Below, piece by piece: positions 15,015-23,961 of a DNA stretch of 64,000 nucleotides. The stretch covers positions 29,802 to 93,801 of the forward strand of contig CAAETU010000063.1 of assembly GCA_900759045.1 (NCBI GenBank). The letters run 5' to 3'. The position numbers and the translations under genes are program-made. Every line of letters begins with the position of its first letter. Within the stretch, counting starts at the first letter, position 1. The stretch is from an uncultured Collinsella sp. GTDB taxonomy: Bacteria; Actinomycetota; Coriobacteriia; Coriobacteriales; Coriobacteriaceae. The notes below the pieces were generated by a model. The model was not told the DNA's origin and searched no databases. It worked only from the letters and a program-made list of their open reading frames with translations.

Positions 15015-17885
15015 TCACGCTCCCTGTGCGGCAAGCGCCGCGGTCAGGACGATACCGGCGATCTTGGCGGCCTTGACGTCATGCTTGTCGAAATCCTCCA
15101 AGGCCACCGAGATGGCGACCGTGGGTGAATCGTAAGGTGCAAAGCCAACGAACATAGAGTTGACGTTGGTGCCGCCGGTCTCGGCCGAGCCGGTCTTGCC
15201 GGCGACCTTGACGCCGGGGATCTGGGCATCGGTGCCGGTGCCGGACTGGACGACGGCAAGCATGGCCTGCTTGACCTGGTCGGCCGTGGCGGAGCTGACG
15301 GCCTGCCCCAGCGAGCGGGACTGCGTGGTCTTGACCACGGTTCCGTCCGGGGCAAGTACCTGGGCTACAAAGTACGGGTCCATGACCACGCCACTGTTGG
15401 CGATGGCGGCGGCAATCACGGCGTTTTGCATGACGGTGGTCTGCGGGCCGGGCGTGTGGTCCATGCCGACAGGCTGGCCGGCGCCGGCCCAGGCGGTCTC
15501 CCACTCGGTCATGAGCGACGGGTCGGCCATGATGGAGGCCGCGGAGGTCAGGTCCTGGCCGAGCTTTTGGCCGTAGCCAAAGGCGTTGGCAAACTGTACG
15601 AGCGTGTTTGCGCCAACTTCGTTTGCCACCTGGCCGAAGACGACGTTGGAGGACACGGCAAAGGCCTGCTGCAGGCTGATGGTGCCGTAGCTCTCGTTGG
15701 CATAGTTGGTGACCGGTGCGTTGCCGATGTCCATGGAGCCGGGCGCCTGGTAGGTGCTGGTAAGGCTGGCGGTACCGGTCTCGAGTGCCGCGGAAAGCGT
15801 AACGACCTTAAACGTTGAGCCCGGCGTGTACAGCGCGTCCATGGCGCGATTGTACATGGAGCCGTCCTCGCCGCCGCCCGTCTGCAGCAGGGCATCGATG
15901 TTGGTGTTGTCGTAGGTGGGCGAGCTGGCACATGCGAGCACCGCGCCGGTACGCGGGTCGATGACCACTACAGCGCCCTTAAAGCCCTTGAGCGCCTGCT
16001 CAGCAGCCGTCTGGATGCGCGAGTCGATGGTGAGCTTGGCGGTGTTGCCCGGCTGGGTCTGGCCCGCGAGCGACGCGATGGCGTTGTTCCAGCTGGAGTA
16101 GTCCTTAGAACCGGTGAGCGTGTCGTTCATGACGCTCTCGATGGCGGTGGTGCCATACTGCTGGCTCACGTAGCCAACCACGTGCGCTGCCAGGTTACCG
16201 TTGGGGTAGGAGCGTACGTAGGTGCCGTCCTCCTGCTGCAGCGACTCGGCCAGCGTCACGCCGTCGGACGTGATGATGGAGCCGCGCTGGATGTACTTGG
16301 AGCGGGCGATGGTGTGGTTGTTGGTCGGCATGTCCTGATAGTCCTTGGCCTTAATGACCTGGACATAGGTGAGGTTGCCGATAAGGATGGCGAACAGCGC
16401 CGTAAAGGCGAGCACCGCACGGGTTAGACGGTTGGCGAGCGCAACGCGGCCGAGCACACCGGATTCAGGCGTGTCGAGCAGGCGACGGCGCATGCGCGAG
16501 CCGACGGAATGGCTGCCGCTGCCGTAGGAAGACGAGGTGGCAAAGCGCGTGCCCGTCGGGGCGGCGGCAGATGCGACCTGATCATCGGTGATGGCGGCCA
16601 TGGTGCCGGTGCCGGTAAGCTCGGCCTCGCGTCCGGTCGCCTCGTCACCGGCGCGCAGCAGGAGCGCGACGATGATAAAGCTCGCCAGCAGAGAGGAGCC
16701 GCCCTGACTCATAAAGGGCAGGGTGACGCCGGTCAGCGGAATCAGGCGGGTTACGCCGCCAACGATCAAGAAGGCCTGGAAGCTGATGGCGGCCGTAAGG
16801 CCCGTGGCGCTAAAGGCGGCGAGGTCGGATTTAGCGCGGGCAGCTGTGGTGAGGCCACGCACGGCAAAGAGCATAAACAGGATGAGCACGGCGCCGCCGC
16901 CCAAAAGACCCATCTCCTCGCCGATGGCCGAGAAGATAAAGTCGGACTCGACGACGGGGATGTTGTTGGCCATCCCGTTGCCGATGCCAACGCCGACCAG
17001 ACCGCCGTCGGCAAGCGAGAAGAGCGACTGGACAATCTGGTAGCCCTGGCCCTGGGCGTCCTTAAACGGATCGACCCAAACCTGGAAACGCACCTGAACG
17101 TGCGACAGGAACTTGTAGGCGCCCACAGCTCCAACGGCTAAGAGCGCAAGGCCGATAACGACATACGAAAAGCGCCCCGTGGCAACGTAGAGCATCAGCA
17201 AGAAGATGGTGTAGAACAGCACAGCCGAACCCAGGTCGCGTTCGAAGACGACGACGAGCAGGCACACACCCCACACGGCAAACAGCGGCAGCAGCAGTCG
17301 CAGACGAGGGATTTTAAAGCCCAGGATCTTGCGGTTGGAGATGGAGAGCAGCTCGCGGTTCTCGGCTAGGTAGCCGGCCAGGAACAGGACGATAAAGACC
17401 TTGGCGAACTCGCCAGGCTGGATGGTAAAGCCCGCGATGCGAATCCACAGCTTGGAGCCCGAGATCGTGGTGCCGATAAAGATGGGCAGCATCAGCAGGA
17501 TGATGCCGATAATGCCAAAGGTGTACTTGTAGCGCATGACCACGTCGAGGTTTTTGACCAGTGCAAGCGTTCCCACCATGAGCGCCACCGAGACAAACAG
17601 GATGATGAGCTGTGAGATGGCGAGAGCGGGGGCGAGACGCGTCACGAACGTGATGCCGATGCCCGAAAGTATAAATACGATGGGCAGGATGGCGGGGTCG
17701 GCACCGGGCGCCAAGATGCGCACGGCAATGTGGGCCGCGGCAAAGGCGGCAAAGAGGCCGATCGGCACGGCGAGCGTCTCAAAGGAGATAGCGGCGCCCG
17801 CAGTGAGCACGTACATCGCATACAGCAGGATGACGGGGAACGCCGAGGCGATGAGCAAGAGCAGCTCGGTGTTGCGGCGACTCAT
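15015..17885 (-). CDS. Natural fusion of SEDS glycosyltransferase (FtsW/RodA) and class B penicillin-binding protein
   Basis: 956 residues. ATG 17885 is used (AGGGA 9-10 bases upstream); GTG 17894 abuts the RBS. Residues 1-~430 are a polytopic SEDS protein with family motifs GSKLWIRIAGFTIQPGEFAKV, RDLGSAVLFY and VESDFIFSAIGEEMG, which polymerises lipid II. A ~40-residue linker leads to a second N-terminal helix (around 475-495) and a class B PBP transpeptidase with STFK (Ser near 690), SSN (near 744) and KTGSAE (near 896). Most bacteria encode these as neighbouring rodA and pbpA. Here one open frame with no stop fuses them, fixing 1:1 stoichiometry. It lies between PP2C and pknB, so probable phospho-control. 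Confidence 0.95.
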   Translation of the reverse strand: MSRRNTELLLLIASAFPVILLYAMYVLTAGAAISFETLAVPIGLFAAFAAAHIAVRILAPGADPAILPIVFILSGIGITFVTRLAPALAISQLIILFVSVALMVGTLALVKNLDVVMRYKYTFGIIGIILLMLPIFIGTTISGSKLWIRIAGFTIQPGEFAKVFIVLFLAGYLAENRELLSISNRKILGFKIPRLRLLLPLFAVWGVCLLVVVFERDLGSAVLFYTIFLLMLYVATGRFSYVVIGLALLAVGAVGAYKFLSHVQVRFQVWVDPFKDAQGQGYQIVQSLFSLADGGLVGVGIGNGMANNIPVVESDFIFSAIGEEMGLLGGGAVLILFMLFAVRGLTTAARAKSDLAAFSATGLTAAISFQAFLIVGGVTRLIPLTGVTLPFMSQGGSSLLASFIIVALLLRAGDEATGREAELTGTGTMAAITDDQVASAAAPTGTRFATSSSYGSGSHSVGSRMRRRLLDTPESGVLGRVALANRLTRAVLAFTALFAILIGNLTYVQVIKAKDYQDMPTNNHTIARSKYIQRGSIITSDGVTLAESLQQEDGTYVRSYPNGNLAAHVVGYVSQQYGTTAIESVMNDTLTGSKDYSSWNNAIASLAGQTQPGNTAKLTIDSRIQTAAEQALKGFKGAVVVIDPRTGAVLACASSPTYDNTNIDALLQTGGGEDGSMYNRAMDALYTPGSTFKVVTLSAALETGTASLTSTYQAPGSMDIGNAPVTNYANESYGTISLQQAFAVSSNVVFGQVANEVGANTLVQFANAFGYGQKLGQDLTSAASIMADPSLMTEWETAWAGAGQPVGMDHTPGPQTTVMQNAVIAAAIANSGVVMDPYFVAQVLAPDGTVVKTTQSRSLGQAVSSATADQVKQAMLAVVQSGTGTDAQIPGVKVAGKTGSAETGGTNVNSMFVGFAPYDSPTVAISVALEDFDKHDVKAAKIAGIVLTAALAAQGA

Positions 17886-17901
17886 AAGCGGCACTCCCTT
17901 T

Positions 17902-19701
17902 CTAGTTCTTATCGGAGGCTTCGGCCTCGGCGGACTGTTCGGCGGTTTTCTCGGAATCTGATTCGGAGGTCGATCCCTGATTGGTGTTGTCGCGAATCGT
18001 TTGCGCGTCGATCACCTGGCGGGTCTGCTCCTCGTCGATCTGGTGGCGGTACTTGGATATCGTGTCCTGCGCATCGTCGACACTTGTTTGCGGAATGCCC
18101 GCCTTGAGGCGGTTTTGCGTGTCTTCGGGCAGGTCGGACAGCTTGATGCTGGTTTCGCTTTCGAGCCAGTGGAGCTTGAGTCCGAGTGGCTTGCCGGGCA
18201 GGCCGCGCCAGACGGCGACATTGCCCTGGTAGGTACCCAGGTAGTACGAGCCGGTGACACCCGTGTAGGCCCAGATGCCAGCTGCCAGCACAAAGACGAG
18301 GGCCAGGATGGCGGCGATAGTAACGTTGCGGCGACGCACGCGTTGCGCCTCGCGCATGACGCCATCGTCAACCAGGTCAACGACTACTACGGTCACGTTG
18401 TCGTGGCCGCCGGCGGCAAGCGCCGCGTCCACTAGGTTGTCGACGCAGATTTGCGCGGTTGAGGACTGCGTGGCGATGTTCTCGATATCGCTATCGGGAA
18501 TCATGCTCGAGAGGCCGTCGGAGCACAGGATCAGGCGGTCGCCTTCCTCGATATGCAGAGTGAAGTGGTCGGCATACATGGCGGGGTCCGAGCCCAGTGC
18601 GCGGGTGATGACCGAACGGTTGGGGTGGACGCGAGCCTCGTCTGCCGTGATCTCGCCGGCGTCCACGAGTTCTTCCACATAGGAGTGGTCGCGGGTCACG
18701 CGGATGAGCGTGCCCTCGTGGAGCAGGTAGGCGCGCGAGTCGCCCACGTGGGCGATGGCGAGCGTGTCGTTTTCGATATAGGCGCAAGTGGCTGTGCAGC
18801 CCATGCCGGGCTTGCCCAGGCCATTCAAGGCGGCCTCGATTACGGCGGCGTTAGCAGCCTCGACGGCTGCCGCCAGGCGTGCGGCGTCGGCAGACTGAGG
18901 AGCTGTCTTGGCGATGGTCTCGACAGCGATAGAAGAGGCTACCTCGCCGGCGGCGTGACCGCCCATGCCGTCGCATACGCAAAAGAGCGGCGACTGCACC
19001 AGGTAGGAATCCTCATTGTGCGGGCGCACGCAGCCAACGTCAGAGCGGGCGCCCCACATGAGTTGCGTGGTGGTGCCGGCATCATAGGTCGAGTCGGTCT
19101 CGATGCGTTCCTCGGTCAGGGGCTCAAAGCTCATGGTCGACCCGGGGTCTTTGAGCTTGGCCTCAACGGCGGCAACGTCGATTTCGGCTGTGTCACCGGG
19201 GGAGACGGTGTCGGTCTCGGCGTTTGATTCGGAATCGCCGGTGTCCGGGGAGTCGGGCTCCTCGGAAACGCGGGCAGTCGACTCGTCGTCTTGCGGGCTG
19301 ACGTCTATAGGCTCGGGCGCCGGCGTAGACGCGGGCGCAACCTCGGATGCCGGGGCTATGGGAAACGCCGGCGCGGCGGGCTCGGGTGCCGCAAACACCG
19401 CAGCGCTCTCGTTGATTGCCGCGGCGACGGGCTCTGCAAAGTTAGCCGGCGCCGGGGTTGCTTCGGGCGCTGTGGGCTGTTCCGCAGCATGTGCGCCGAT
19501 GGGCGCTGCTACGGTATCCTCTTCGTCCTCGTTATCGGCGAGATCCGAAATATCATGCGTTACATGCGAAAGAGGCAGGGAGAACACGGTATCCTCGGGC
19601 TCCACGGGTGCGGAGCCCGCCGGAGCGGCGTGGGCCGGCACAACTGTGGCGGCAGCCGGTGCCTCGGTCATAGTTGCGGACTTGTTCTCCTCGTCGATCA
19701 T
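17902..19701 (-). CDS. pstP: Membrane-anchored PP2C-type Ser/Thr phosphatase (PstP/PrpC-like)
   Basis: 599 residues. A ~205-residue Pro/Ala/Glu-rich N-terminal extension precedes the PP2C domain (about 210-445), which has metal-binding motifs RSDVGCVRPHNEDSYLV, CDGMGGHAAGEVAS, VGDSRAYLL, CSDGLSSM and GHDNVTVVVVD. A single membrane helix near 460-480 and a ~110-residue outer domain with an acidic tail follow. It reverses phosphorylation by the PASTA kinase. The long disordered N-terminus is unusual, since mycobacterial PstP starts with the catalytic domain. The start overlaps the fhaB stop by 4 bases (ATGA), so the two are translationally coupled. Confidence 0.95.
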   Translation of the reverse strand: MIDEENKSATMTEAPAAATVVPAHAAPAGSAPVEPEDTVFSLPLSHVTHDISDLADNEDEEDTVAAPIGAHAAEQPTAPEATPAPANFAEPVAAAINESAAVFAAPEPAAPAFPIAPASEVAPASTPAPEPIDVSPQDDESTARVSEEPDSPDTGDSESNAETDTVSPGDTAEIDVAAVEAKLKDPGSTMSFEPLTEERIETDSTYDAGTTTQLMWGARSDVGCVRPHNEDSYLVQSPLFCVCDGMGGHAAGEVASSIAVETIAKTAPQSADAARLAAAVEAANAAVIEAALNGLGKPGMGCTATCAYIENDTLAIAHVGDSRAYLLHEGTLIRVTRDHSYVEELVDAGEITADEARVHPNRSVITRALGSDPAMYADHFTLHIEEGDRLILCSDGLSSMIPDSDIENIATQSSTAQICVDNLVDAALAAGGHDNVTVVVVDLVDDGVMREAQRVRRRNVTIAAILALVFVLAAGIWAYTGVTGSYYLGTYQGNVAVWRGLPGKPLGLKLHWLESETSIKLSDLPEDTQNRLKAGIPQTSVDDAQDTISKYRHQIDEEQTRQVIDAQTIRDNTNQGSTSESDSEKTAEQSAEAEASDKN

Positions 19702-20114
19702 CGACGGTTCACCTTCATGACCACATCGCCAATCTGGACTTCGTCGCCCTCGCGCAGCGTTGCGGGCTCCACCAGCTGGCGGCCGTTGACGAGCGTGCCG
19801 TTAAGCGAGTTGAGGTCCTCGATGATGAGCGCCGGGCCCTGCAGCGAAAAGCGCGCATGCGAGGCCGAGACGAACGGCTCGTTGATGCAGATGTCCGAAG
19901 ACGGCGAGCGGCCGACGATGACGGGGCCGAGCATGTCTACGTGGATGCCGCGGATGCCGCGCGGACCCTTGTCCACATCAATCGTCCAGATAGCCGAGTC
20001 GCGGCGCTGCCCGCGCACAAGTCCCACGCCGGTCTTCATGACGGCGAACAGGAAGATATAGAGCAGGGCGACCAGGACGATGCGACCTGCAAAAAGGACG
20101 ATATCGATGTTCAT
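19698..20114 (-). CDS. fhaB: FHA-domain membrane protein FhaB
   Basis: 138 residues: one N-terminal membrane helix (NIDIVLFAGRIVLVALLYIFLFAVM), a short basic linker, then an FHA domain from about 60 with VIVGRSPSSDI, SASHARF and LNSLNGTLVNG, the phosphothreonine-binding signature. It resembles FhaB/FipA of mycobacteria, which links kinases to division. It is six bases downstream of fhaA and overlaps the PP2C gene. Confidence 0.94.
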   Translation of the reverse strand: MNIDIVLFAGRIVLVALLYIFLFAVMKTGVGLVRGQRRDSAIWTIDVDKGPRGIRGIHVDMLGPVIVGRSPSSDICINEPFVSASHARFSLQGPALIIEDLNSLNGTLVNGRQLVEPATLREGDEVQIGDVVMKVNRR

Positions 20115-20120
20115 AAGCGA

Positions 20121-21131
20121 CTATCCCCTAAATTCAAAGGTACTCAGGCCAAACGTCAGTAGATCGCCGTTGCGCAGCGGGCAGCGCGTAATGCGGCGGT
20201 TGTTGACGAGCGTGCCGTTGGTGGAATTGAGGTCCTCGATCGACCAATCCGAGCCCGTAAAGGTGAGCTGGGCGTGGCGGCGCGACACGTTGGGGTCGCG
20301 CAGGGCAATGTCGGAAACTGAGCGCTCGCGACCGATGGTCACCTGTGCGGAGGTGATGCTATGGCTCTCGCCGCTCACGACGTCGACGAGCTGGGCGAGC
20401 GGGCGCTGCGGGGCGCGAGTGCTCGCCATGTTGGAGGCGATGCCGGCTGCGGCGCCTAGGCCCACGGCGGCACCGGTCGCGGCGGCTCCGCCCATGCCGG
20501 CAAGCGCGTCGCGCGAGACGGTCTGCGGCACCGGGATGGGAGCGGCGGGGTCGGGGACGCTAGGCGCGAAGGGGTCTGCCACGGCAAGCGGGTCGGGAGC
20601 GGCGGCGCGAGGCGTCGGCTGCTGCTGGGGCATGGCGGCGGGGCACTGCTGCTGCGGGGCGGCAAACTGCTGCTGGCCGGCGCGCGGGGCGCTGGCGGCA
20701 CGGCTTGCCGCGGAGTTGTTCTGGCCCAGGCCGTTTTGATAGGCGCGCTCTTCTTCGTACAGGCGGCCGAGCGTGGGGGCATCGACGTTCTCGGCAAAGA
20801 CCGAGAACTTGCCGGCACGCAGCTGCGGATCGATCATAAAGCGCACGAGGGGCTCGCCGACAAAGACATAGCGGCGCTTTTCGGCCTGCGCCTTCACAAA
20901 CTCGCGGACCTCGCGCGAAAGCTCGGGGTAGAACGGGGCGAGCATGGGATCGTCGTCGGCGGCGATCAGGATGGTATAGAGTGCCGGCGCCGTGTTGACG
21001 CCGTTGATCACCAGAGTCTGATCCTCCATGTCGCGAGCGGCCTGCTTGGCAAGCTTCTTAAAGGAGAACGGGGCACGGGTGGCACCGAAGATGCCGGCCA
21101 CGTGGTCCTCGAAGATGTTCAGGAAGTTCAC
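20121..21131 (-). CDS. fhaA: FhaA: DUF3662 domain plus C-terminal FHA domain
   Basis: 336 residues. N-terminal DUF3662 (1-~120; starts NFLNIFEDHVAGIFGATRAPFSFKK-type), a Pro/Gln/Ala-rich low-complexity middle (about 130-235), then an FHA domain (about 250-336) with VTIGRERSVSDIAL, VSRRHAQL and LNSTNGTLVNN. The DUF3662-FHA pairing is the FhaA hallmark; in mycobacteria FhaA binds phosphorylated partners in peptidoglycan synthesis. It overlaps the upstream kinase gene by 4 bases (ATGA). Confidence 0.95.
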   Translation of the reverse strand: MNFLNIFEDHVAGIFGATRAPFSFKKLAKQAARDMEDQTLVINGVNTAPALYTILIAADDDPMLAPFYPELSREVREFVKAQAEKRRYVFVGEPLVRFMIDPQLRAGKFSVFAENVDAPTLGRLYEEERAYQNGLGQNNSAASRAASAPRAGQQQFAAPQQQCPAAMPQQQPTPRAAAPDPLAVADPFAPSVPDPAAPIPVPQTVSRDALAGMGGAAATGAAVGLGAAAGIASNMASTRAPQRPLAQLVDVVSGESHSITSAQVTIGRERSVSDIALRDPNVSRRHAQLTFTGSDWSIEDLNSTNGTLVNNRRITRCPLRNGDLLTFGLSTFEFRG

Positions 21132-22981
21132 GAAAGATCACTCTCCGTATAGGTTCTTTGGTATCCGAGCAAATATAGGCATATCCCAACGATTATAGAG
21201 GATAGGATTCCCGCAACCGCCGCCTTGGCGATGACCGCGGCTGCAAGGCTGGCAATTTCCATATGGTGTGCAAGACAGGACGCCGCTGCGCAGCCGATGC
21301 CGGTGACAGCGATGGCGGCGATTGCGGCAAGGTTTGAGCCCTGATTGGCACGCTTGGCATGGGCATTGAGCAGCGCGGATGACGCTGCGGCAGTTGCCGC
21401 GGCCAGCCCAAAGGCAGCCCAAAGGAGCGGGTCTCCCAGCGCTGCGGCAACGTTACCGAGCCCCAGCACGCCTCCGGCTGAAAGCGCGACTGTCGCCAGG
21501 CGGGCAAAAAGCGCGCCCATGCCCGTTGCCGCGGCGGCGCTTGCCGGGCCGAGCAAAAATGACGCGACGCCGGCGGCGACCCCAGCTGCCAGGAAGGTAT
21601 TGCCGGTCAGACAGCCAAGCGCGAGTGCGCAGGTGAGTGCGGCGCTCGCGGCAGCCTCGGTGCGACCCCAGGCAATCCACCAACCGGACATGGCAGCGGC
21701 AAAGATCACCGCGACGGGCAACATCGACAGGATGCCCTGCGCCTGCATGGTGGCGTTGGCCATGAGCACCAAAAAGCCCACAGCCGAGATGGCCGAGCCG
21801 ATCTGGGGGGCCAGGCCGGCCGCCGCTCCGATTGCGATAGCCGCAATGACCAGGCCGGGAAGCGCCGCGACCCCGGCCGTTTGCATCAGCAAAAAGTTAA
21901 AGGTGCCGCACGCTAGCGCCGAGATAGCGCGCATGGTGTAGTCGCGCGCATGGCTCCAGCGCGTGCCCGCCCAGCCGAGTGCGGGGTCGATCTCGATGGC
22001 GTCGTCCTCGTAGTGCGACGGCTCGATATCGTCGAGCTCCTGCTCGTTATCCGAAAGCTCGCCAACCATTTGTTCCAGGCTGCGACGGCCCTCGCGTACG
22101 CTGCCCAGACCGGCAAGGAGCTGGTCGCAAAATGCCTCGATGCTGTTGGGGCGGTCCTGCGGCATGGGGGAGAGCGCGCTCATGAGCGCGGCCTCGGCTC
22201 CCGGGGGGAAGTGTGGTATCAGCTCGCTGGGATAGGTGGCGCCGCCGATGATGCGGTCGAGCGAGTCGGCGGGCGTGGCCGCCATAAAGGGGGCGCTGCC
22301 GCACAGGCCCTCGTAGATCACACAGGCGAGGGCAAAGACATCGGCGCGCTCATCGACCGTGCCGGTCTCGATATCGAGCTGCTCGGGCGGCATGTAGCCG
22401 ATGGTGCCGCCGCGCGAGCCGCCAAAGCCACCGGCGGACGACAGTCGCGCCATGCCAAAGTCGGTGAGCTTTACATTGCCCGAGTGGTCGATGAGCACGT
22501 TGGCGGGCTTAATGTCCAGGTGGAGTACGCCATTACTATGGGCGAAGGTGAGCGCCTGGCCCAGGGCATCGGCAATGGCCGCGGCCTCGTCAAAGGTAAG
22601 TGAGTGGCCGTCCACGCGGTGCAAAAACTCGGCCAGCGACATGCCATCGACATATTCCATAACCAGGTAGGCATAGGCTGTGTCGTGCGTAAAGTCGATG
22701 ACCTGCACGATATTGGGATGTTGAAGCATGGCGGCGGTGTGCGCCTCGCGCAGGACATCCATGATGTCGCTGGCGGGCATGCCGGCACCGTTGATAAGGG
22801 GGATGCGCTTAATGGCGACGCGGCGGCGCAGGTGCGTGTCGCGGCAGATCTCGATGGAGCCAAAACCGCCGGTCGCAAGTGTCTCGAGCGGCTGGTACCG
22901 CTTGAGCAGCTCGCGAGAGCTGGTGCCCTCCAAGGGAACGTCCGGCGAGAACCGGGCGGTATGTTGCGAGAAAAGCGGCAT
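21128..22981 (-). CDS. Polytopic Ser/Thr protein kinase (first gene of the fha/pkn cluster)
   Basis: 617 residues from ATG 22981 (GAGGG 7 bases upstream; the TTG at 22987 is less likely). Kinase domain about 30-290: LATGGFGSIEI, VAIKRI, HLDIKPANVL near 155, and DFGMA. The catalytic loop reads HLD where RD kinases have HRD, so this is a non-RD kinase. Asp, Lys and Asn of the catalytic set are kept, so activity is likely. After an acidic linker, residues about 345-610 contain roughly nine hydrophobic segments, an unusual multi-pass C-terminus with no PASTA or sensor domain. It occupies the place of pknA in the actinobacterial order. Confidence 0.9.
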   Translation of the reverse strand: MPLFSQHTARFSPDVPLEGTSSRELLKRYQPLETLATGGFGSIEICRDTHLRRRVAIKRIPLINGAGMPASDIMDVLREAHTAAMLQHPNIVQVIDFTHDTAYAYLVMEYVDGMSLAEFLHRVDGHSLTFDEAAAIADALGQALTFAHSNGVLHLDIKPANVLIDHSGNVKLTDFGMARLSSAGGFGGSRGGTIGYMPPEQLDIETGTVDERADVFALACVIYEGLCGSAPFMAATPADSLDRIIGGATYPSELIPHFPPGAEAALMSALSPMPQDRPNSIEAFCDQLLAGLGSVREGRRSLEQMVGELSDNEQELDDIEPSHYEDDAIEIDPALGWAGTRWSHARDYTMRAISALACGTFNFLLMQTAGVAALPGLVIAAIAIGAAAGLAPQIGSAISAVGFLVLMANATMQAQGILSMLPVAVIFAAAMSGWWIAWGRTEAAASAALTCALALGCLTGNTFLAAGVAAGVASFLLGPASAAAATGMGALFARLATVALSAGGVLGLGNVAAALGDPLLWAAFGLAAATAAASSALLNAHAKRANQGSNLAAIAAIAVTGIGCAAASCLAHHMEIASLAAAVIAKAAVAGILSSIIVGICLYLLGYQRTYTESDLS

Positions 22982-23129
22982 GGCCAACCCTCGTGCGTTT
23001 AAAGTTCGTTTGCGAGTGGCGGGCGCGGAGCCGAGCCGTTCGCGGTGGCATAGATGCTGCTAGTGTAGCACGCGCAGGTGGGCGACATTCAATTTAAGCT
23101 CCGTCTGGGGTCTGGACCTTGTGTCCGGC

Positions 23130-23846
23130 CTAGCGCTTCTTCTTGTTCTTCTTCTGCTTGCGCTGCTTGCCCTTGGTCTCCTGGGGCTTGTCGCCCTGTT
23201 TGGCTTCGGCAGCGGCCTTTTCTGCCTTCATCTTCTTGCGCTTGGTCTCGATGCGGAGTTTTTTGTTGATGCGCGCCTTAAGGAAGGTGCCAAACTGCTC
23301 GGCATCGCCGCGAATAAAGGTTTCCTTGGGGATCGTCACGCCCTGGTCGGCGAACATGGCCACAAAGATGCGCTCGCCGTCGAGTACGTGGTCGAGCTTG
23401 TCAAACGGGAAGAACTGCGACTTGCCGCTCTTGCCCCAAACCATCAGGCCGTCCTCGTTGGCGGCGACGCGGCGATAGCGGCCACCCATGGACTCGTCGG
23501 CCTCGACGGCGTCGATAAAGTCGCGGGCTAGCGTGTGGTGCAGGTTCTTGCTCCACCAGGCCAAAAAGGCGCCGAACACGATCAGCACGACGCCGAACTT
23601 GATCCAGCTGCCGCCGGCCACCAACATGCCGACGCCGATGAGCGCGGCAATCGCGGCGGCGACGTACAGGGAGCCACGGCGCCTGGGCGAGGCGACCAGG
23701 CGCGCAAAGTCGGTGACCAGGTCGTTTTCGTACTGGTACTCGTTGAGGTACAGGATGCCGTCGTCGGCCGCGGCCTGCTCCTCGAGCGCGACCTCGACCT
23801 GGTCGGCTGCTTCGGAGGGAACGAGGTTGCTCTCTGCGTCTGCCAT
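23130..23846 (-). CDS. YcxB-like membrane protein
   Basis: 238 residues: an acidic N-terminus, two adjacent membrane helices (LYVAAAIAALIGVGMLVAGG and IKFGVVLIVFGAFLAWW) near 60-100, then a cytoplasmic beta-rich domain with FPFDKLDHVLDGERIFVAMF, like the C-terminal YcxB domain. A very basic Lys/Gln tail ends in KNKKKR. Function is unknown. It is divergent from dnaX, with 115 bases between. Confidence 0.7.
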   Translation of the reverse strand: MADAESNLVPSEAADQVEVALEEQAAADDGILYLNEYQYENDLVTDFARLVASPRRRGSLYVAAAIAALIGVGMLVAGGSWIKFGVVLIVFGAFLAWWSKNLHHTLARDFIDAVEADESMGGRYRRVAANEDGLMVWGKSGKSQFFPFDKLDHVLDGERIFVAMFADQGVTIPKETFIRGDAEQFGTFLKARINKKLRIETKRKKMKAEKAAAEAKQGDKPQETKGKQRKQKKNKKKR

Positions 23847-23961
23847 GCTCTTTAGACTCCTATCGCGGCGGGCTCGCCGTACGGGTTATTATGAATGCAG
23901 TATGCCGTGCGACCGCATGGCCGTCGCGGCAACAAATCTCAGTATACCCGGGGGAGCACCC

